Source: CAZMFZ01 sp964565665 (GTDB taxonomy: Bacteria > Bacteroidota > Bacteroidia > Cytophagales > UBA9547). Taken from it: 29,669 nt of DNA. Position 1 is the stretch's first letter; every line of letters starts with the position of its first letter. The translations under genes were made by a program, and so were the position numbers. This document shows positions 15,560 through 24,008 of this stretch, piece by piece. Under the pieces are notes generated by a model that did no database searches, had not been told where the DNA came from, and worked only from the letters and a program-made list of their open reading frames with translations. The stretch spans positions 1 to 29,669 of the forward strand of contig CAZMFZ010000032.1 of the NCBI GenBank assembly GCA_964565665.1, given 5' to 3'.

Positions 15560-16960
15560 TTGAACGTAAGACTCAGATTTCTCGGAGGTGCCAAATCGGT
15601 AACAGGCTCAAAATATTTACTCGAAATAGATAATGCTAAAATCAGTTACAAATTGCTTATTGACTGCGGTCTATTTCAAGGATTGAAAGATTTGCGGCTT
15701 CGAAACTGGGAAGAATTTCCCCTCAATCCCAAGCTCATCAATGCCGTTATCATTTCTCACGCCCATATTGATCATACCGGCTACTTGCCTAAAATATTCA
15801 AAGAGGGCTACAAAGGCAAAGTGTATTGCACGCAAGCCACTAAAGAATTGATGGAGATTATGCTGCTCGATTCGGCAAAATTGCAAGAAGAAGAGGCAGA
15901 ATATGCGTTCAAAAAAGGCTATTCAAAGCATGAAAAACCACAGCCTCTCTATACTACTGAAGATGTAAGCTATACATTGTCGTTCCTAAATGGCCATCCT
16001 TACAAAGAGAAAATAAAAATTAGCCCTGAGATTACAGTAGAATTTCACGATGCAGGGCATATTTTGGGCTCGGCTATCGTAGAAATATATTTAGCAGGAG
16101 ATAACCAGAAAAAGAAGCTGGTTTTCTCGGGCGATTTGGGCCGATACAACAAGCCTATTCTACGAAACCCCCAAGCCATCACCTCTGCCGATATTTTAAT
16201 GGTAGAATCTACCTATGGCAACAAAGAAAACCCAGTCGACAACCCCAAAGAAGCCTTGGCAGATGCCATCAACAATGCTTTCGACAAGGGTGGTTGTGTG
16301 CTTATTCCTGCATTTGCCGTAGGCCGCACCCAAACTTTAATCTATTACTTCAAGCAATTGATAGAGGAGCGTAAAATACCAAGCGTACCCATATTTGTAG
16401 ACAGCCCCATGGGTATATCGGCCACTGGCATCTACAAACGCAACAAAATCTTCCATACCATGAACGATGATGCCGTTTCAATATTTAACTACCAAAACAT
16501 AAGGTATTGCCGCAGCCAACAAGAATCTATTGCCATCAACAATATTAAAAATCGCTGCATCATTATCTCATCTAGCGGCATGTGCAATGGTGGGCGTATT
16601 TTGCATCATTTATATAATAGATTGCCCAAGCCCAACGACACCGTGCTATTTGTAGGCTACCAATCGGAAGGTACACGAGGCAGGAAAATATTAGATGGCG
16701 AAAAGACTACCCGTATTTTCGGAGAAGAGGTAGAAGTGAAATGCAATATTGTTCACTTAGATGGGCTTTCTGCCCATGCCGATAAAAATGAATTATTCAA
16801 ATGGTTGAAAAATTTCAAATCGGCACCCAAGCAAACTTTTACCGTGCATGGCGAAACAGAAAGCATGAACCTTTATGCCCAGAACATTCGCAATACCTTT
16901 GGCTGGAATGTAACCGTGCCCGAATACCTCGAGAGCTTCGAACTTTTTAAGGGAATTTAG
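15560..16960 (+). CDS. Beta-CASP metallo-beta-lactamase nuclease (RNA-specificity type)
   Basis: A 466-aa MBL-fold hydrolase. The zinc-site motif SHAHIDH has His67, His69, Asp71 and His72, preceded by LLIDCGLFQG (motif 1). Further sites are HDAGHILGSA, the VESTYGNKE segment, the beta-CASP cap (GCVLIPAFAVGRTQT, VDSPMG), SSSGMCNGGRI, and C-terminal VHLDGLSAHADKNELF with TVHGE of the RMMBL domain. The family includes CPSF-73-like and archaeal/bacterial RNA nucleases; the usual product name is MBL fold metallo-hydrolase RNA specificity domain-containing protein. No KH domains are present. The start is a TTG at 15560; it gives the conserved N-terminus (RLRFLGGAKSVTGSKYLLE) and no ATG is available before an upstream stop. 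Confidence 0.92.
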   Translation: MNVRLRFLGGAKSVTGSKYLLEIDNAKISYKLLIDCGLFQGLKDLRLRNWEEFPLNPKLINAVIISHAHIDHTGYLPKIFKEGYKGKVYCTQATKELMEIMLLDSAKLQEEEAEYAFKKGYSKHEKPQPLYTTEDVSYTLSFLNGHPYKEKIKISPEITVEFHDAGHILGSAIVEIYLAGDNQKKKLVFSGDLGRYNKPILRNPQAITSADILMVESTYGNKENPVDNPKEALADAINNAFDKGGCVLIPAFAVGRTQTLIYYFKQLIEERKIPSVPIFVDSPMGISATGIYKRNKIFHTMNDDAVSIFNYQNIRYCRSQQESIAINNIKNRCIIISSSGMCNGGRILHHLYNRLPKPNDTVLFVGYQSEGTRGRKILDGEKTTRIFGEEVEVKCNIVHLDGLSAHADKNELFKWLKNFKSAPKQTFTVHGETESMNLYAQNIRNTFGWNVTVPEYLESFELFKGI

Positions 16961-17140
16961 AATATACAACATTACAACCTTATGATGTTTGCTTTACGTT
17001 TCGATGGGTAGCATTCCCTAAAGAGGTTTTTGTCTGTAAGCTTTAATTTCCAAAAACCTAGCATTTGAAATTCTAGAAATTGAATGGTTCGGTAAAATAG
17101 CTTTTGCACCATTTATAATAAATACTTAAATATTTTTTCT

Positions 17141-17153
17141 TGCGAATGAACCG
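17141..17153 (+). repeat. Direct repeat TGCGAATGAACCG, copy 1
   Basis: Exact 13-base match to the second copy 87 bases downstream at 17228-17240. Upstream of the T9SS cargo gene, so a regulator-binding site is possible. Confidence 0.5.
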
Positions 17154-17218
17154 TAGGGCTTTACATCTTGCCATTTTGCAACTCAATAGTAGTCAGTTTT
17201 TTATGCAATGTTTTTATC

Positions 17219-17241
17219 TCGGTTATATGCGAATGAACCGA
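17219..17241 (+). repeat. Direct repeat copy 2 inside a small inverted repeat
   Basis: TGCGAATGAACCG at 17228-17240. Its AACCGA end (17236-17241) pairs with TCGGTT (17219-17224), so this copy sits in a 6-bp inverted repeat. It lies about 75 bases before the -7-like box of the cargo gene. Confidence 0.5.
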
Positions 17242-17315
17242 CAAACATAAAATGTAATACCCTCTATTTCAATTAGTTGAGAAAAAATTCACTTTTTATT
17301 TAGAATTACACGTGG

Positions 17316-17323
17316 TATTTTTG
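17316..17323 (+). promoter_or_regulatory. Candidate -7 box of the T9SS cargo gene
   Basis: TATTTTTG fits TAnnTTTG and is 35 bases before the ATG at 17359. No TTG lies at the expected -33 distance, only a T-rich stretch, so the promoter may need an activator. Confidence 0.4.
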
Positions 17324-17358
17324 CAACATTAATTTTAATTAATTTAATATCTAATGTT

Positions 17359-20300
17359 ATGAAACACACTACAACATGGCGATTTATTCGCAAATCACTT
17401 TCTAAAGGCTTGATACTGGTAGGTATACCCGTATTAAGTTTAGTAAACACCGCCACAACAATGGCACAATCTATTTCAATTACAAGCCCTGCAGCTGGTG
17501 CTACCATTGCACCCAATGCAAACATCACCATACAAGTGGCGACTTCAGGCTCTGTAACTAATGTAACCTATTGGGTAGATAGCTATGTATGGATAGGAAA
17601 TAATAGTTCTTCTCCCTTTTCACTTAATTGGACAAATAATTTAGCAAACGGAAGCCATGTTATCAAAGCCAGAGCTAATTTCAGCAATGGAACCTCAATA
17701 GATGCAGTTGACAGAACCATAACCGTAGGCACCGGAGGCGGAGGTGGTGGCGGAGGCACTACCACAAAGTTTGAAGCTGAAAGTGCTCAGCTTACTGGAG
17801 TATCAGTTGCTAGTTCACAAAGTGGCTATTCCGGCTCAGGGTACATAGATCCCAGCAGCTTTGATGCCAATGGCGATAAAGTGACATTTACAGTAAATGT
17901 GGTTAGCGGTGGTAATTATCCCTTGGTGATTCGGTATGGCGGCTTTAATGGCGACAAATCACAAACGATAGAAGTTAATGGTGCTACAGTTAGCAATTGT
18001 GCTACTAATTTCCCGGCAAGTTCGGCATTTACCGATTCTAACTTTGGAAATGTAGCACTCAATGCAGGCAACAACACTATAGCTATTGTAAAATGCTATG
18101 GATATATGGCTATTGATTACATTACTGTAGGTGGTTCTACTGGTGGTGGTGGCGATACACAAGCTCCAAGTGTGCCTTCAGGTTTGTCATCTGCTAGTAT
18201 TTCACAAACTAGCTTTACTTTAAACTGGTCAGCTGCTTCAGATAATGTAGGTGTTACTGGATATGAAGTTTTTCGCAACGGCTCATCTATAGGTACACCA
18301 ACTTCAACCAGTTTCAATGTATCAGGCTTATCAGCAAGCACAGCTTACAGTATGACCGTAAGGGCTAGAGATGCAGCCGGTAATTGGTCGTCACAATCTA
18401 GCAGTTTAAGTGTAACTACCAGTGCCGCTACAGGAGGAGGGACAGGCACAGGATTAAGAGGTGAATATTATAACAATAAGACTTTGTCATCGCCAAGTGT
18501 ACTCACCAGAACTGATGCTACTGTAAACAATGATTATGGAAACGGCTCACCTGCTGCAGGGGTAAATGCCGATAATTTTTCTGTAAGATGGACAGGGCAA
18601 GTAGAAGCACCCGTTTCTGGAAGTTATACCTTTAGCACTACATCAGATGATGGCGTAAGGCTTTTTGTAAATGGTAATCAAGTGATTAACAACTGGACAG
18701 ATCATGGCCCTGTCACAGATAATAGTGCGGGAATATCTTTGACTGCTGGGCAGAAATATACTATATCGATGGAGTATTATGAAAGTGGTGGCGGAGCGGT
18801 AGCGAGATTACTTTGGGCATATCCGGGCCAATCGCAACAAATTATTCCACAAACAAGATTATTTCCTGCAAGTGGTGGTGGCGATACACAACTCCCAAGC
18901 ACACCTGCAAGTGTTGCTACCTCTGCTGTTACACAAACCAGTGTTACCATTTCTTGGAATGCTTCTACCGACAATGTGGGCGTAACAGGATATGATGTAT
19001 ATAGAAATGGCAGCTTTTTGGCTTCCACGTCATCTACAAGCTACAATGCTACCGGGCTTAACTGCAATACTGCCTATAGTTTTTATGTAAAAGCGAAAGA
19101 TGCGGCAGGCAATCAATCAGCTAACAGCAGCACCGTAAATGCAACTACTTCTGCATGTGCAGTAGTTACCACTGGGATGACAGCAGGTACTCAATTTTGG
19201 AACATAGCCTGGGAAAGTCCATTAAATTTCTTTGTATCAGGTGTAAACTGGTCTAGCACATCAAATCCGTGGAATCCAACATTTATTTCTGAATTGCAAC
19301 AAGCACAGATTAAAACTCTCCGTTTTATGGATTGGAATAATACGAACGATATTTCTGCCAGAAATTGGAGCCAACGTATATCAAAGACAGCTAATCACTA
19401 TAATGTTGATAATAGGAATTCGAATTACAGACACGATTATAATGCAGGAACAAATACCCATACCATTGTACAAGATGCCGAACAAGGATTTGGTGTAGCT
19501 TATGAATGGCAAATTGACCTTTGTAACAGATTGGGTGCTGATTTGTGGATGAATATCCCCATGAACTCGTCTGCCGATTATCAATTTCAATTGGCTACAT
19601 TAATTAAAAACAACCTTAATTCGAATCTAAAGGTGTATGTAGAATATTCTAATGAAACCTGGAATACTTCTTTTTCTACTTGGGTATATGCCTATCAAAA
19701 TGGACTTGCTCTGGGGCTTAACAACTTAAATTACAACGGAGCTTTTGTAGAACCTTGGAGAGCTTATACAGTATATGCATCTGTACGCGCATTTCAACAA
19801 TTTGAAAATGTATTTGGTGTAAACAGCTCAAGAATCGTGAAAGTAATTGCTGGTCAGGTTGGCTACCACTGGCCTGGTTTCGATTTTAATCATCAAACAC
19901 AAGGTGATTTAGCCGCACTGGCAAATTCCACCATCAATCCAAATGGCATTACGATAAATGCCTATGCAGTAGCTCCATATATGGGTGGCCAAAGCATGGC
20001 AGAGCAAGATGCTGCTATTGATGAAAATGTTCAAGGTGTGGTTTGGGCGAAAAATACACTAAACGGAACAGGAATAAAATTAATGGTCTACGAAGGTGGC
20101 TCAGATAATTTTACTGATCAAAATTTAGCACTTACCCGCAATCCACAACAGCAATCGCTTTATGTAGAATATTTATCAAAGCTAGACGACCATATTGATG
20201 GCCCATTCAATCAATATACCTTTTACGGAGGACCATGGGGGCTTAAAAATTTCGCTGGTGAATCACCTTCTGTAGCATCCAAATGGAGAGGCTGGATAGA

Positions 20301-20595
20301 TTATTGGGTTAACGGAGTGAGGGCAAGAGAAGGAGATGAAGAGGCAATAGTTTCTTCTGACGATAATTCTTTCTCAGTTTATCCTAATCCTGCTAACGAT
20401 GTATTGAATATAAAAGCACCAAATGATGCGATAAAGCTGGAAATATTAGATTTAACAGGCTCATTATTAAAAAGCATTAAGATTACAGAGCTTGATTCGA
20501 AAGTTGATATTAGAGATCTTAGCCAAAGTATTTACATGATCTCTATCATCAAATCTAACGGTGCAAAGACCTCGTTGAAATTCATTAAAAACTAG
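17359..20595 (+). CDS. T9SS-exported multidomain carbohydrate-active protein, putative clan-A glycoside hydrolase
   Basis: A 1078-aa secreted protein. In order: signal peptide (1 to about 37, ending MAQ), bacterial Ig-like domain of Big_9 type (38-123), poly-Gly linker (124-132), CBM35/CBM6-like carbohydrate-binding domain (138-257; KFEAESAQL, IDYITV), Gly linker, fibronectin III (268-354), PA14 domain (364-503; GLRGEYYNN, TTSDDGVRLFVNG), second fibronectin III (509-598) resembling the first, a predicted TIM-barrel domain (about 603-985), and a type A T9SS sorting domain (about 1003-1078; SVYPNPANDVLNI, ending SLKFIKN). In the barrel-like domain, YVEYSNETWN (Glu766) and VYEGGSDN (Glu912) look like the acid/base and nucleophile of clan-A hydrolases. 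I cannot place it in a CAZy family; the substrate, probably a polysaccharide, is unknown. No starch- or polysaccharide-uptake genes flank it. Confidence 0.88.
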   Translation: MKHTTTWRFIRKSLSKGLILVGIPVLSLVNTATTMAQSISITSPAAGATIAPNANITIQVATSGSVTNVTYWVDSYVWIGNNSSSPFSLNWTNNLANGSHVIKARANFSNGTSIDAVDRTITVGTGGGGGGGGTTTKFEAESAQLTGVSVASSQSGYSGSGYIDPSSFDANGDKVTFTVNVVSGGNYPLVIRYGGFNGDKSQTIEVNGATVSNCATNFPASSAFTDSNFGNVALNAGNNTIAIVKCYGYMAIDYITVGGSTGGGGDTQAPSVPSGLSSASISQTSFTLNWSAASDNVGVTGYEVFRNGSSIGTPTSTSFNVSGLSASTAYSMTVRARDAAGNWSSQSSSLSVTTSAATGGGTGTGLRGEYYNNKTLSSPSVLTRTDATVNNDYGNGSPAAGVNADNFSVRWTGQVEAPVSGSYTFSTTSDDGVRLFVNGNQVINNWTDHGPVTDNSAGISLTAGQKYTISMEYYESGGGAVARLLWAYPGQSQQIIPQTRLFPASGGGDTQLPSTPASVATSAVTQTSVTISWNASTDNVGVTGYDVYRNGSFLASTSSTSYNATGLNCNTAYSFYVKAKDAAGNQSANSSTVNATTSACAVVTTGMTAGTQFWNIAWESPLNFFVSGVNWSSTSNPWNPTFISELQQAQIKTLRFMDWNNTNDISARNWSQRISKTANHYNVDNRNSNYRHDYNAGTNTHTIVQDAEQGFGVAYEWQIDLCNRLGADLWMNIPMNSSADYQFQLATLIKNNLNSNLKVYVEYSNETWNTSFSTWVYAYQNGLALGLNNLNYNGAFVEPWRAYTVYASVRAFQQFENVFGVNSSRIVKVIAGQVGYHWPGFDFNHQTQGDLAALANSTINPNGITINAYAVAPYMGGQSMAEQDAAIDENVQGVVWAKNTLNGTGIKLMVYEGGSDNFTDQNLALTRNPQQQSLYVEYLSKLDDHIDGPFNQYTFYGGPWGLKNFAGESPSVASKWRGWIDYWVNGVRAREGDEEAIVSSDDNSFSVYPNPANDVLNIKAPNDAIKLEILDLTGSLLKSIKITELDSKVDIRDLSQSIYMISIIKSNGAKTSLKFIKN

Positions 20596-20626
20596 TAATA
20601 GTAAATAGTAATAGTTCAGAATTAAC

Positions 20627-20660
20627 AAAGGAGATGCCCAATGGGTGTCTCTTTTTTTTT
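20627..20660 (+). terminator. Intrinsic terminator of the T9SS cargo gene
   Basis: Stem GAGATGCCC (20631-20639) and GGGTGTCTC (20643-20651), pairing over 9 bp with two G-U wobbles, followed by nine Ts. It lies about 35 bases past the stop. Confidence 0.85.
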
Positions 20661-20725
20661 GTTATCTCCTTTTATTGGGTAGTGCCAATTAAAGTAAAGT
20701 GCTTTTTTGTAAAAGTTTTAAACTC

Positions 20726-21397
20726 TTATTTCTTTCCATTGAGCTTTTTCAAAGCTTCCATCTGCATATCTTTTCTACCTGAAATTTCCTTGGGCTGAGG
20801 GCCTGCGGCTTGAAAAGGCACATATTTGTCTAATTTCAGCTTGTCAGATACTTTTATCGATTTCATTATTTCCACAGCTTTTTGCGTCCACTCGGCTCTA
20901 GAAATATATGTAGAATTGAAATTGAAAACCAATATTCGATTTGCGTAAATGGTGTAGGCCAAGTAATTGTATCGTCTGGTTACGATAGTGGTTTCATCTA
21001 TTCTCTTGTCGTCTTTTATGGCTGAAGTAAATTCGAAATACACAAATTTTCGGCCATTCACTTCCACAATAGTACCATCTTGAATAAAATCAACCTCAGC
21101 AAATACCGAAGCAATAGTTGATTTATACATGTCTTTTAAAATATTCAGATTGTTGTTTCTCCATGTATTTACAGCGGCATTCACACCCATTTCCGCTTTT
21201 TTATCCCTGCTTTCATACATAGCAATGGGTTTTTTATAGGTAGGATATTTCTGAGCCAAGTTGTCATCGCTCATCAATGTGAAATTTTCGGGAATATATA
21301 GAACTAGACCTTTGGAAGGCTCTACTTTCTTGGTTTGAGAAACGCTTAAAAGCGGTAGTATTGAACAAAAAATGAGAAAAAGCTTAGCGTTGGGCAT
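20726..21397 (-). CDS. Secreted protein of unknown function at the end of the mre operon
   Basis: A 223-aa protein with a signal peptide (MPNAKLFLIFCSILPLLSVS, cut before QTK). The body (LVLYIPENFTLMSDDNLAQK, MYESRDKKAEMGVNAAVN, KFVYFEFTSAIKD, ILVFNFNSTYISRAEWT, AVEIMKSIKVSDKL) has the layout of the DUF1795/Mog1/PsbP-like fold: a short N-terminal F-x-I/Y-P motif and a C-terminal amphipathic W...A..IM.SI helix. That resemblance is by eye only. The start overlaps the mreD stop by 14 bases, so it is translated with mreD, and a periplasmic envelope role is plausible. No lipobox. Confidence 0.72.
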   Translation of the reverse strand: MPNAKLFLIFCSILPLLSVSQTKKVEPSKGLVLYIPENFTLMSDDNLAQKYPTYKKPIAMYESRDKKAEMGVNAAVNTWRNNNLNILKDMYKSTIASVFAEVDFIQDGTIVEVNGRKFVYFEFTSAIKDDKRIDETTIVTRRYNYLAYTIYANRILVFNFNSTYISRAEWTQKAVEIMKSIKVSDKLKLDKYVPFQAAGPQPKEISGRKDMQMEALKKLNGKK

Positions 21398-21902
21398 TGG
21401 AGAAAAGTAGGTATTGGAATGCTATAATTATAAAACAGGTAAATAATAAGCTGCAAAATACTTTGGCCAATGTCCAGTAAAAAAGATGAAAACCGCCTGC
21501 CTCAAGAAAAAACAAAATGAATAAATGAACAAAAACCAAGACAAGCACATAAATAGAATACCAACGAATACCCATGGCTTTTATAGAAATCTCTACGGCA
21601 TCGTCATAGCCGCCAAGTGGGGTAAGTAGCCTTATTATACCTGGTCGAAAAAAGGTAATAGCTACACAGGCAGCCGCATGTATGCCCAATGTATCGTAAA
21701 ACAAATCTACACTTATACCAATGGCGAATGCAATAAGCATAAGCAGGGGCATAGCAATATCTAAAGGCAAACTGATAAGAATAACAATATAAATAAAACA
21801 AAATGCAACATTGAAAAGGGCGAAATCTTTCACCCAAAACAATTGTAGAATCATGTAAAACAAAAAAACCACACTAAACCTTATTAGGCTACCTATTCTC
21901 AT
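21384..21902 (-). CDS. mreD: Rod shape-determining protein MreD
   Basis: A 172-aa inner-membrane protein with about five hydrophobic helices and little else, the MreD pattern. It belongs to the elongasome, which guides lateral peptidoglycan synthesis with MreB, MreC, RodA and PBP2. Support comes from the topology, the IGISVDLFYDTLGIHA segment, and its position directly after mreC, whose stop it overlaps by 14 bases. mreB, mrdA and rodA are not in this window. ATG start. Confidence 0.88.
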   Translation of the reverse strand: MRIGSLIRFSVVFLFYMILQLFWVKDFALFNVAFCFIYIVILISLPLDIAMPLLMLIAFAIGISVDLFYDTLGIHAAACVAITFFRPGIIRLLTPLGGYDDAVEISIKAMGIRWYSIYVLVLVFVHLFILFFLEAGGFHLFYWTLAKVFCSLLFTCFIIIAFQYLLFSNAQR

Positions 21903-22734
21903 TTTGATCCGATGTCGAAGCTGATTCCAAGCTGTCGAGTTGAAATTTTAATTTATTTTTTACTATATACACATAGTTTAGTGTAGAAAAATCTGTGGCC
22001 AACTTCACTTCTATATTGTAAAAATTTTCATCTCCTTTTATTTTTATAGCATTTACAATACCTACCATTTCACCTTCAGGATATACAGAGTTTTGCTCTG
22101 ATGTAACAATAGTGTCGCCTTTTTTCACTACCAAATGTCTCGCAACGTACAGCATTTTGGCTTTTTGGGCATCTATTCCTTCCCATTTTATAGTGCCAAG
22201 TGCATTGTTTCTCTTCAATTTTGAAGAAACTAAATTTTCCTTGTTCAATATCGAAGTAATGGTAGAAAAATTTTTAGAGCAAGCTTTGATTTTGCCCACA
22301 ATGCCATCGTTGCAAATTACACCCATGCCAGGAGCAAGGCTATCAGCCCAACCTTTATTTATGGTGAGATAATTTTTAAAATTACTAGTAGAACTGTTTA
22401 TCACTTTTGCAGCCACAAAATTGTATTTCTTTATATAACTGGAATCGACCGCCTCTAAAAAAGTAAAATCCTTGGCTAATCTGTTTGCTGACAACTGCTT
22501 ATAAAGTTTGGCATTTTCCAACACTAGTTTATCATTTATTTCTTTCAGTATCAAATAATCTTTGGTATTGTTTGAAACTTCCAAAACATTGCCCACCATC
22601 ATATTAGAAGAATTGAAAAAGGCTGCACTTTGGTAGGGGCTGTAGGAAAAAATCAACCACATACATACTACCTCAAAAAACAAAAAACATATAAAATTGA
22701 GCCTATTTAATAAAAATTGTATTACTTTATTCAC
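21889..22734 (-). CDS. mreC: Rod shape-determining protein MreC
   Basis: A 281-aa bitopic inner-membrane protein: short cytosolic N-terminus, one helix (about 10-32), a coiled-coil stretch (about 58-85; LILKEINDKLVLENAKLYKQ) and a periplasmic double beta-barrel region (about 105-260) with KNYLTINKGWADSLAPGMGV, DGIVGKI and YPEGEMVGIV, all typical of MreC. It scaffolds the elongasome in the periplasm. The start is GTG at 22734; no ATG fits. It begins 12 bases after anmK and overlaps mreD by 14 bases. Confidence 0.93.
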   Translation of the reverse strand: MNKVIQFLLNRLNFICFLFFEVVCMWLIFSYSPYQSAAFFNSSNMMVGNVLEVSNNTKDYLILKEINDKLVLENAKLYKQLSANRLAKDFTFLEAVDSSYIKKYNFVAAKVINSSTSNFKNYLTINKGWADSLAPGMGVICNDGIVGKIKACSKNFSTITSILNKENLVSSKLKRNNALGTIKWEGIDAQKAKMLYVARHLVVKKGDTIVTSEQNSVYPEGEMVGIVNAIKIKGDENFYNIEVKLATDFSTLNYVYIVKNKLKFQLDSLESASTSDQNENR

Positions 22735-22746
22735 TTGTAATCTCTT

Positions 22747-23841
22747 TTAAAGATAAATACAACCTCCAATATTGTCGATCGAAGCCCCGGTTACGGATTT
22801 TAGGCAATTAGGTATATTTTTTATTCTTAACAACCCAAGCAATGCAAATATAATGGCTTCTTTGAATTTCACTGTGTTTTCATCGGGAATAATGACTTGG
22901 CACTTTCCTGCCAATTTTTTAACAATCAATTGCATCAAATGCTTGTTAAATGCTCCACCACCAGTTACCAACATAGTTGTATCAATTTCAAGATTACTGT
23001 TTTCTAATACAACTTTAGAAATCTGAATAGCAATATGCTCGCAGTAACTTGCTAAGATATCCCCTTCAAGCAAACTATACTTTTCCAAAATTGGAAAAAT
23101 TTCAGCCATCACCCATTCCTTGCCTAATGATTTGGGGTATTCTTTTTTATAAAATGGCAAAGAATTTAACTCATTCAGTATTTGAAGATTAACTTTTCCT
23201 GATGCTGCCAATTTCCCTTCTTCATCATAAGCTATTCCTAACTTTTGGGCATAAAAATTCAATACTATGTTAGCCGCCACAATATCAAAAGCAATCATTG
23301 TATGTTGATTTTGAAAAGAAATATTAGCGAAACCGCCCAGATTGAGGCAGAATTTATAATTGGGAAACAACAATCTATCACCTATGGGTACTAATGGAGC
23401 TCCATTTCCACCCATAGCTACATCCTTACTTCGAAAATCACATATTACAACATGGCCACTTTGCGCAGCCAAATCTGCTCCGTGTCCAACCTGCACCGTA
23501 AACCCTTTTTCAGGTTGATGAAAAATGGTGTGCCCATGTGAAGCAACAAAATCTAACTTCTCTATTTGAAATTTTGCTAAGAAATCCGCTACTGATTTTC
23601 CAAAAAAAGCACCGATTTTCCTATCCCATTCACAAAAATCAACGGCATTTGCATTTTCTAATTTTATAAAAACTGATTTCCAATTCTCATCGTAATCTAC
23701 TGTTTCACAATGTATTACTTCATATTTTATACTAGATTCTGATAGGCCAAATCTACAATAGGCCAAATCTATTCCATCTACAGAAGTACCTGACATTAAG
23801 CCGATTATGTAAAATTCTGATTTTGAAGAATCCATATTCAT
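22747..23841 (-). CDS. anmK: Anhydro-N-acetylmuramic acid kinase
   Basis: A 364-aa cytosolic kinase that converts 1,6-anhydro-MurNAc from turned-over peptidoglycan to MurNAc-6-phosphate. Motifs: GLMSGTSVDGID (14-25), SHGHTIFHQP (101-110), VQVGHGADLA, DFRSKDVAMGGNGAPLVP (135-152) and VTGGGAFN (292-299). The usual DTGPGN-type substrate segment reads FDIVAANIVLN here (185-195), a variation I believe occurs in Bacteroidota AnmK but cannot confirm. First gene of the anmK-mreC-mreD operon, linking wall recycling to wall growth. Start ATG at 23841; a second ATG at 23835 is possible. Confidence 0.95.
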   Translation of the reverse strand: MNMDSSKSEFYIIGLMSGTSVDGIDLAYCRFGLSESSIKYEVIHCETVDYDENWKSVFIKLENANAVDFCEWDRKIGAFFGKSVADFLAKFQIEKLDFVASHGHTIFHQPEKGFTVQVGHGADLAAQSGHVVICDFRSKDVAMGGNGAPLVPIGDRLLFPNYKFCLNLGGFANISFQNQHTMIAFDIVAANIVLNFYAQKLGIAYDEEGKLAASGKVNLQILNELNSLPFYKKEYPKSLGKEWVMAEIFPILEKYSLLEGDILASYCEHIAIQISKVVLENSNLEIDTTMLVTGGGAFNKHLMQLIVKKLAGKCQVIIPDENTVKFKEAIIFALLGLLRIKNIPNCLKSVTGASIDNIGGCIYL

Positions 23842-23889
23842 AAGTATTAGATTTCGGTTTTAAGGTGGAGGCTAATGTATTAGTAAACT

Positions 23890-23897
23890 CAAAAGTA
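23890..23897 (-). promoter_or_regulatory. Candidate -7 box of the anmK-mreCD operon
   Basis: On the minus strand TACTTTTG matches TAnnTTTG exactly; a leader of about 40 bases would precede the anmK ATG. The region at -33 reads CTTTCC, a partial match only. Confidence 0.4.
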
Positions 23898-24008
23898 GGG
23901 TCGCTATTTCGAAGGGAAAGCTAACCTCTTTAAGTTTAAAATAGAAAGGATTTAGCAAGAGACAATTATTTCACTAACTGACCCAGATAGTTAAGTGCCG
24001 TTACGACA

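Larger units (their letters stand above)
16961..17358 (+). other. 398-bp gene-free stretch upstream of the T9SS cargo gene
   Basis: No gene seen. It holds an inverted repeat AGGTTTTTG (17024-17032) / CAAAAACCT (17051-17059) with an 18-base loop, about 60 bases after the MBL stop, which may be a 3' hairpin. It also holds two exact copies of TGCGAATGAACCG (17141-17153, 17228-17240) and a promoter-like box at 17316-17323. Confidence 0.6.

Noticed and set aside
20661..20725. Separate terminator for the mre operon on the minus strand
   Set aside because: Only a near-palindromic AGTTTTAAACT and A/T runs are seen; no GC-containing stem. The hairpin at 20631-20651 lacks a good T-run on the minus strand.
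23842..24008. tRNA or small RNA between the porin and anmK
   Set aside because: No cloverleaf, TpsiC-like GGTTCGA signature or stable hairpin could be drawn; only the anmK -7 box is recognised.
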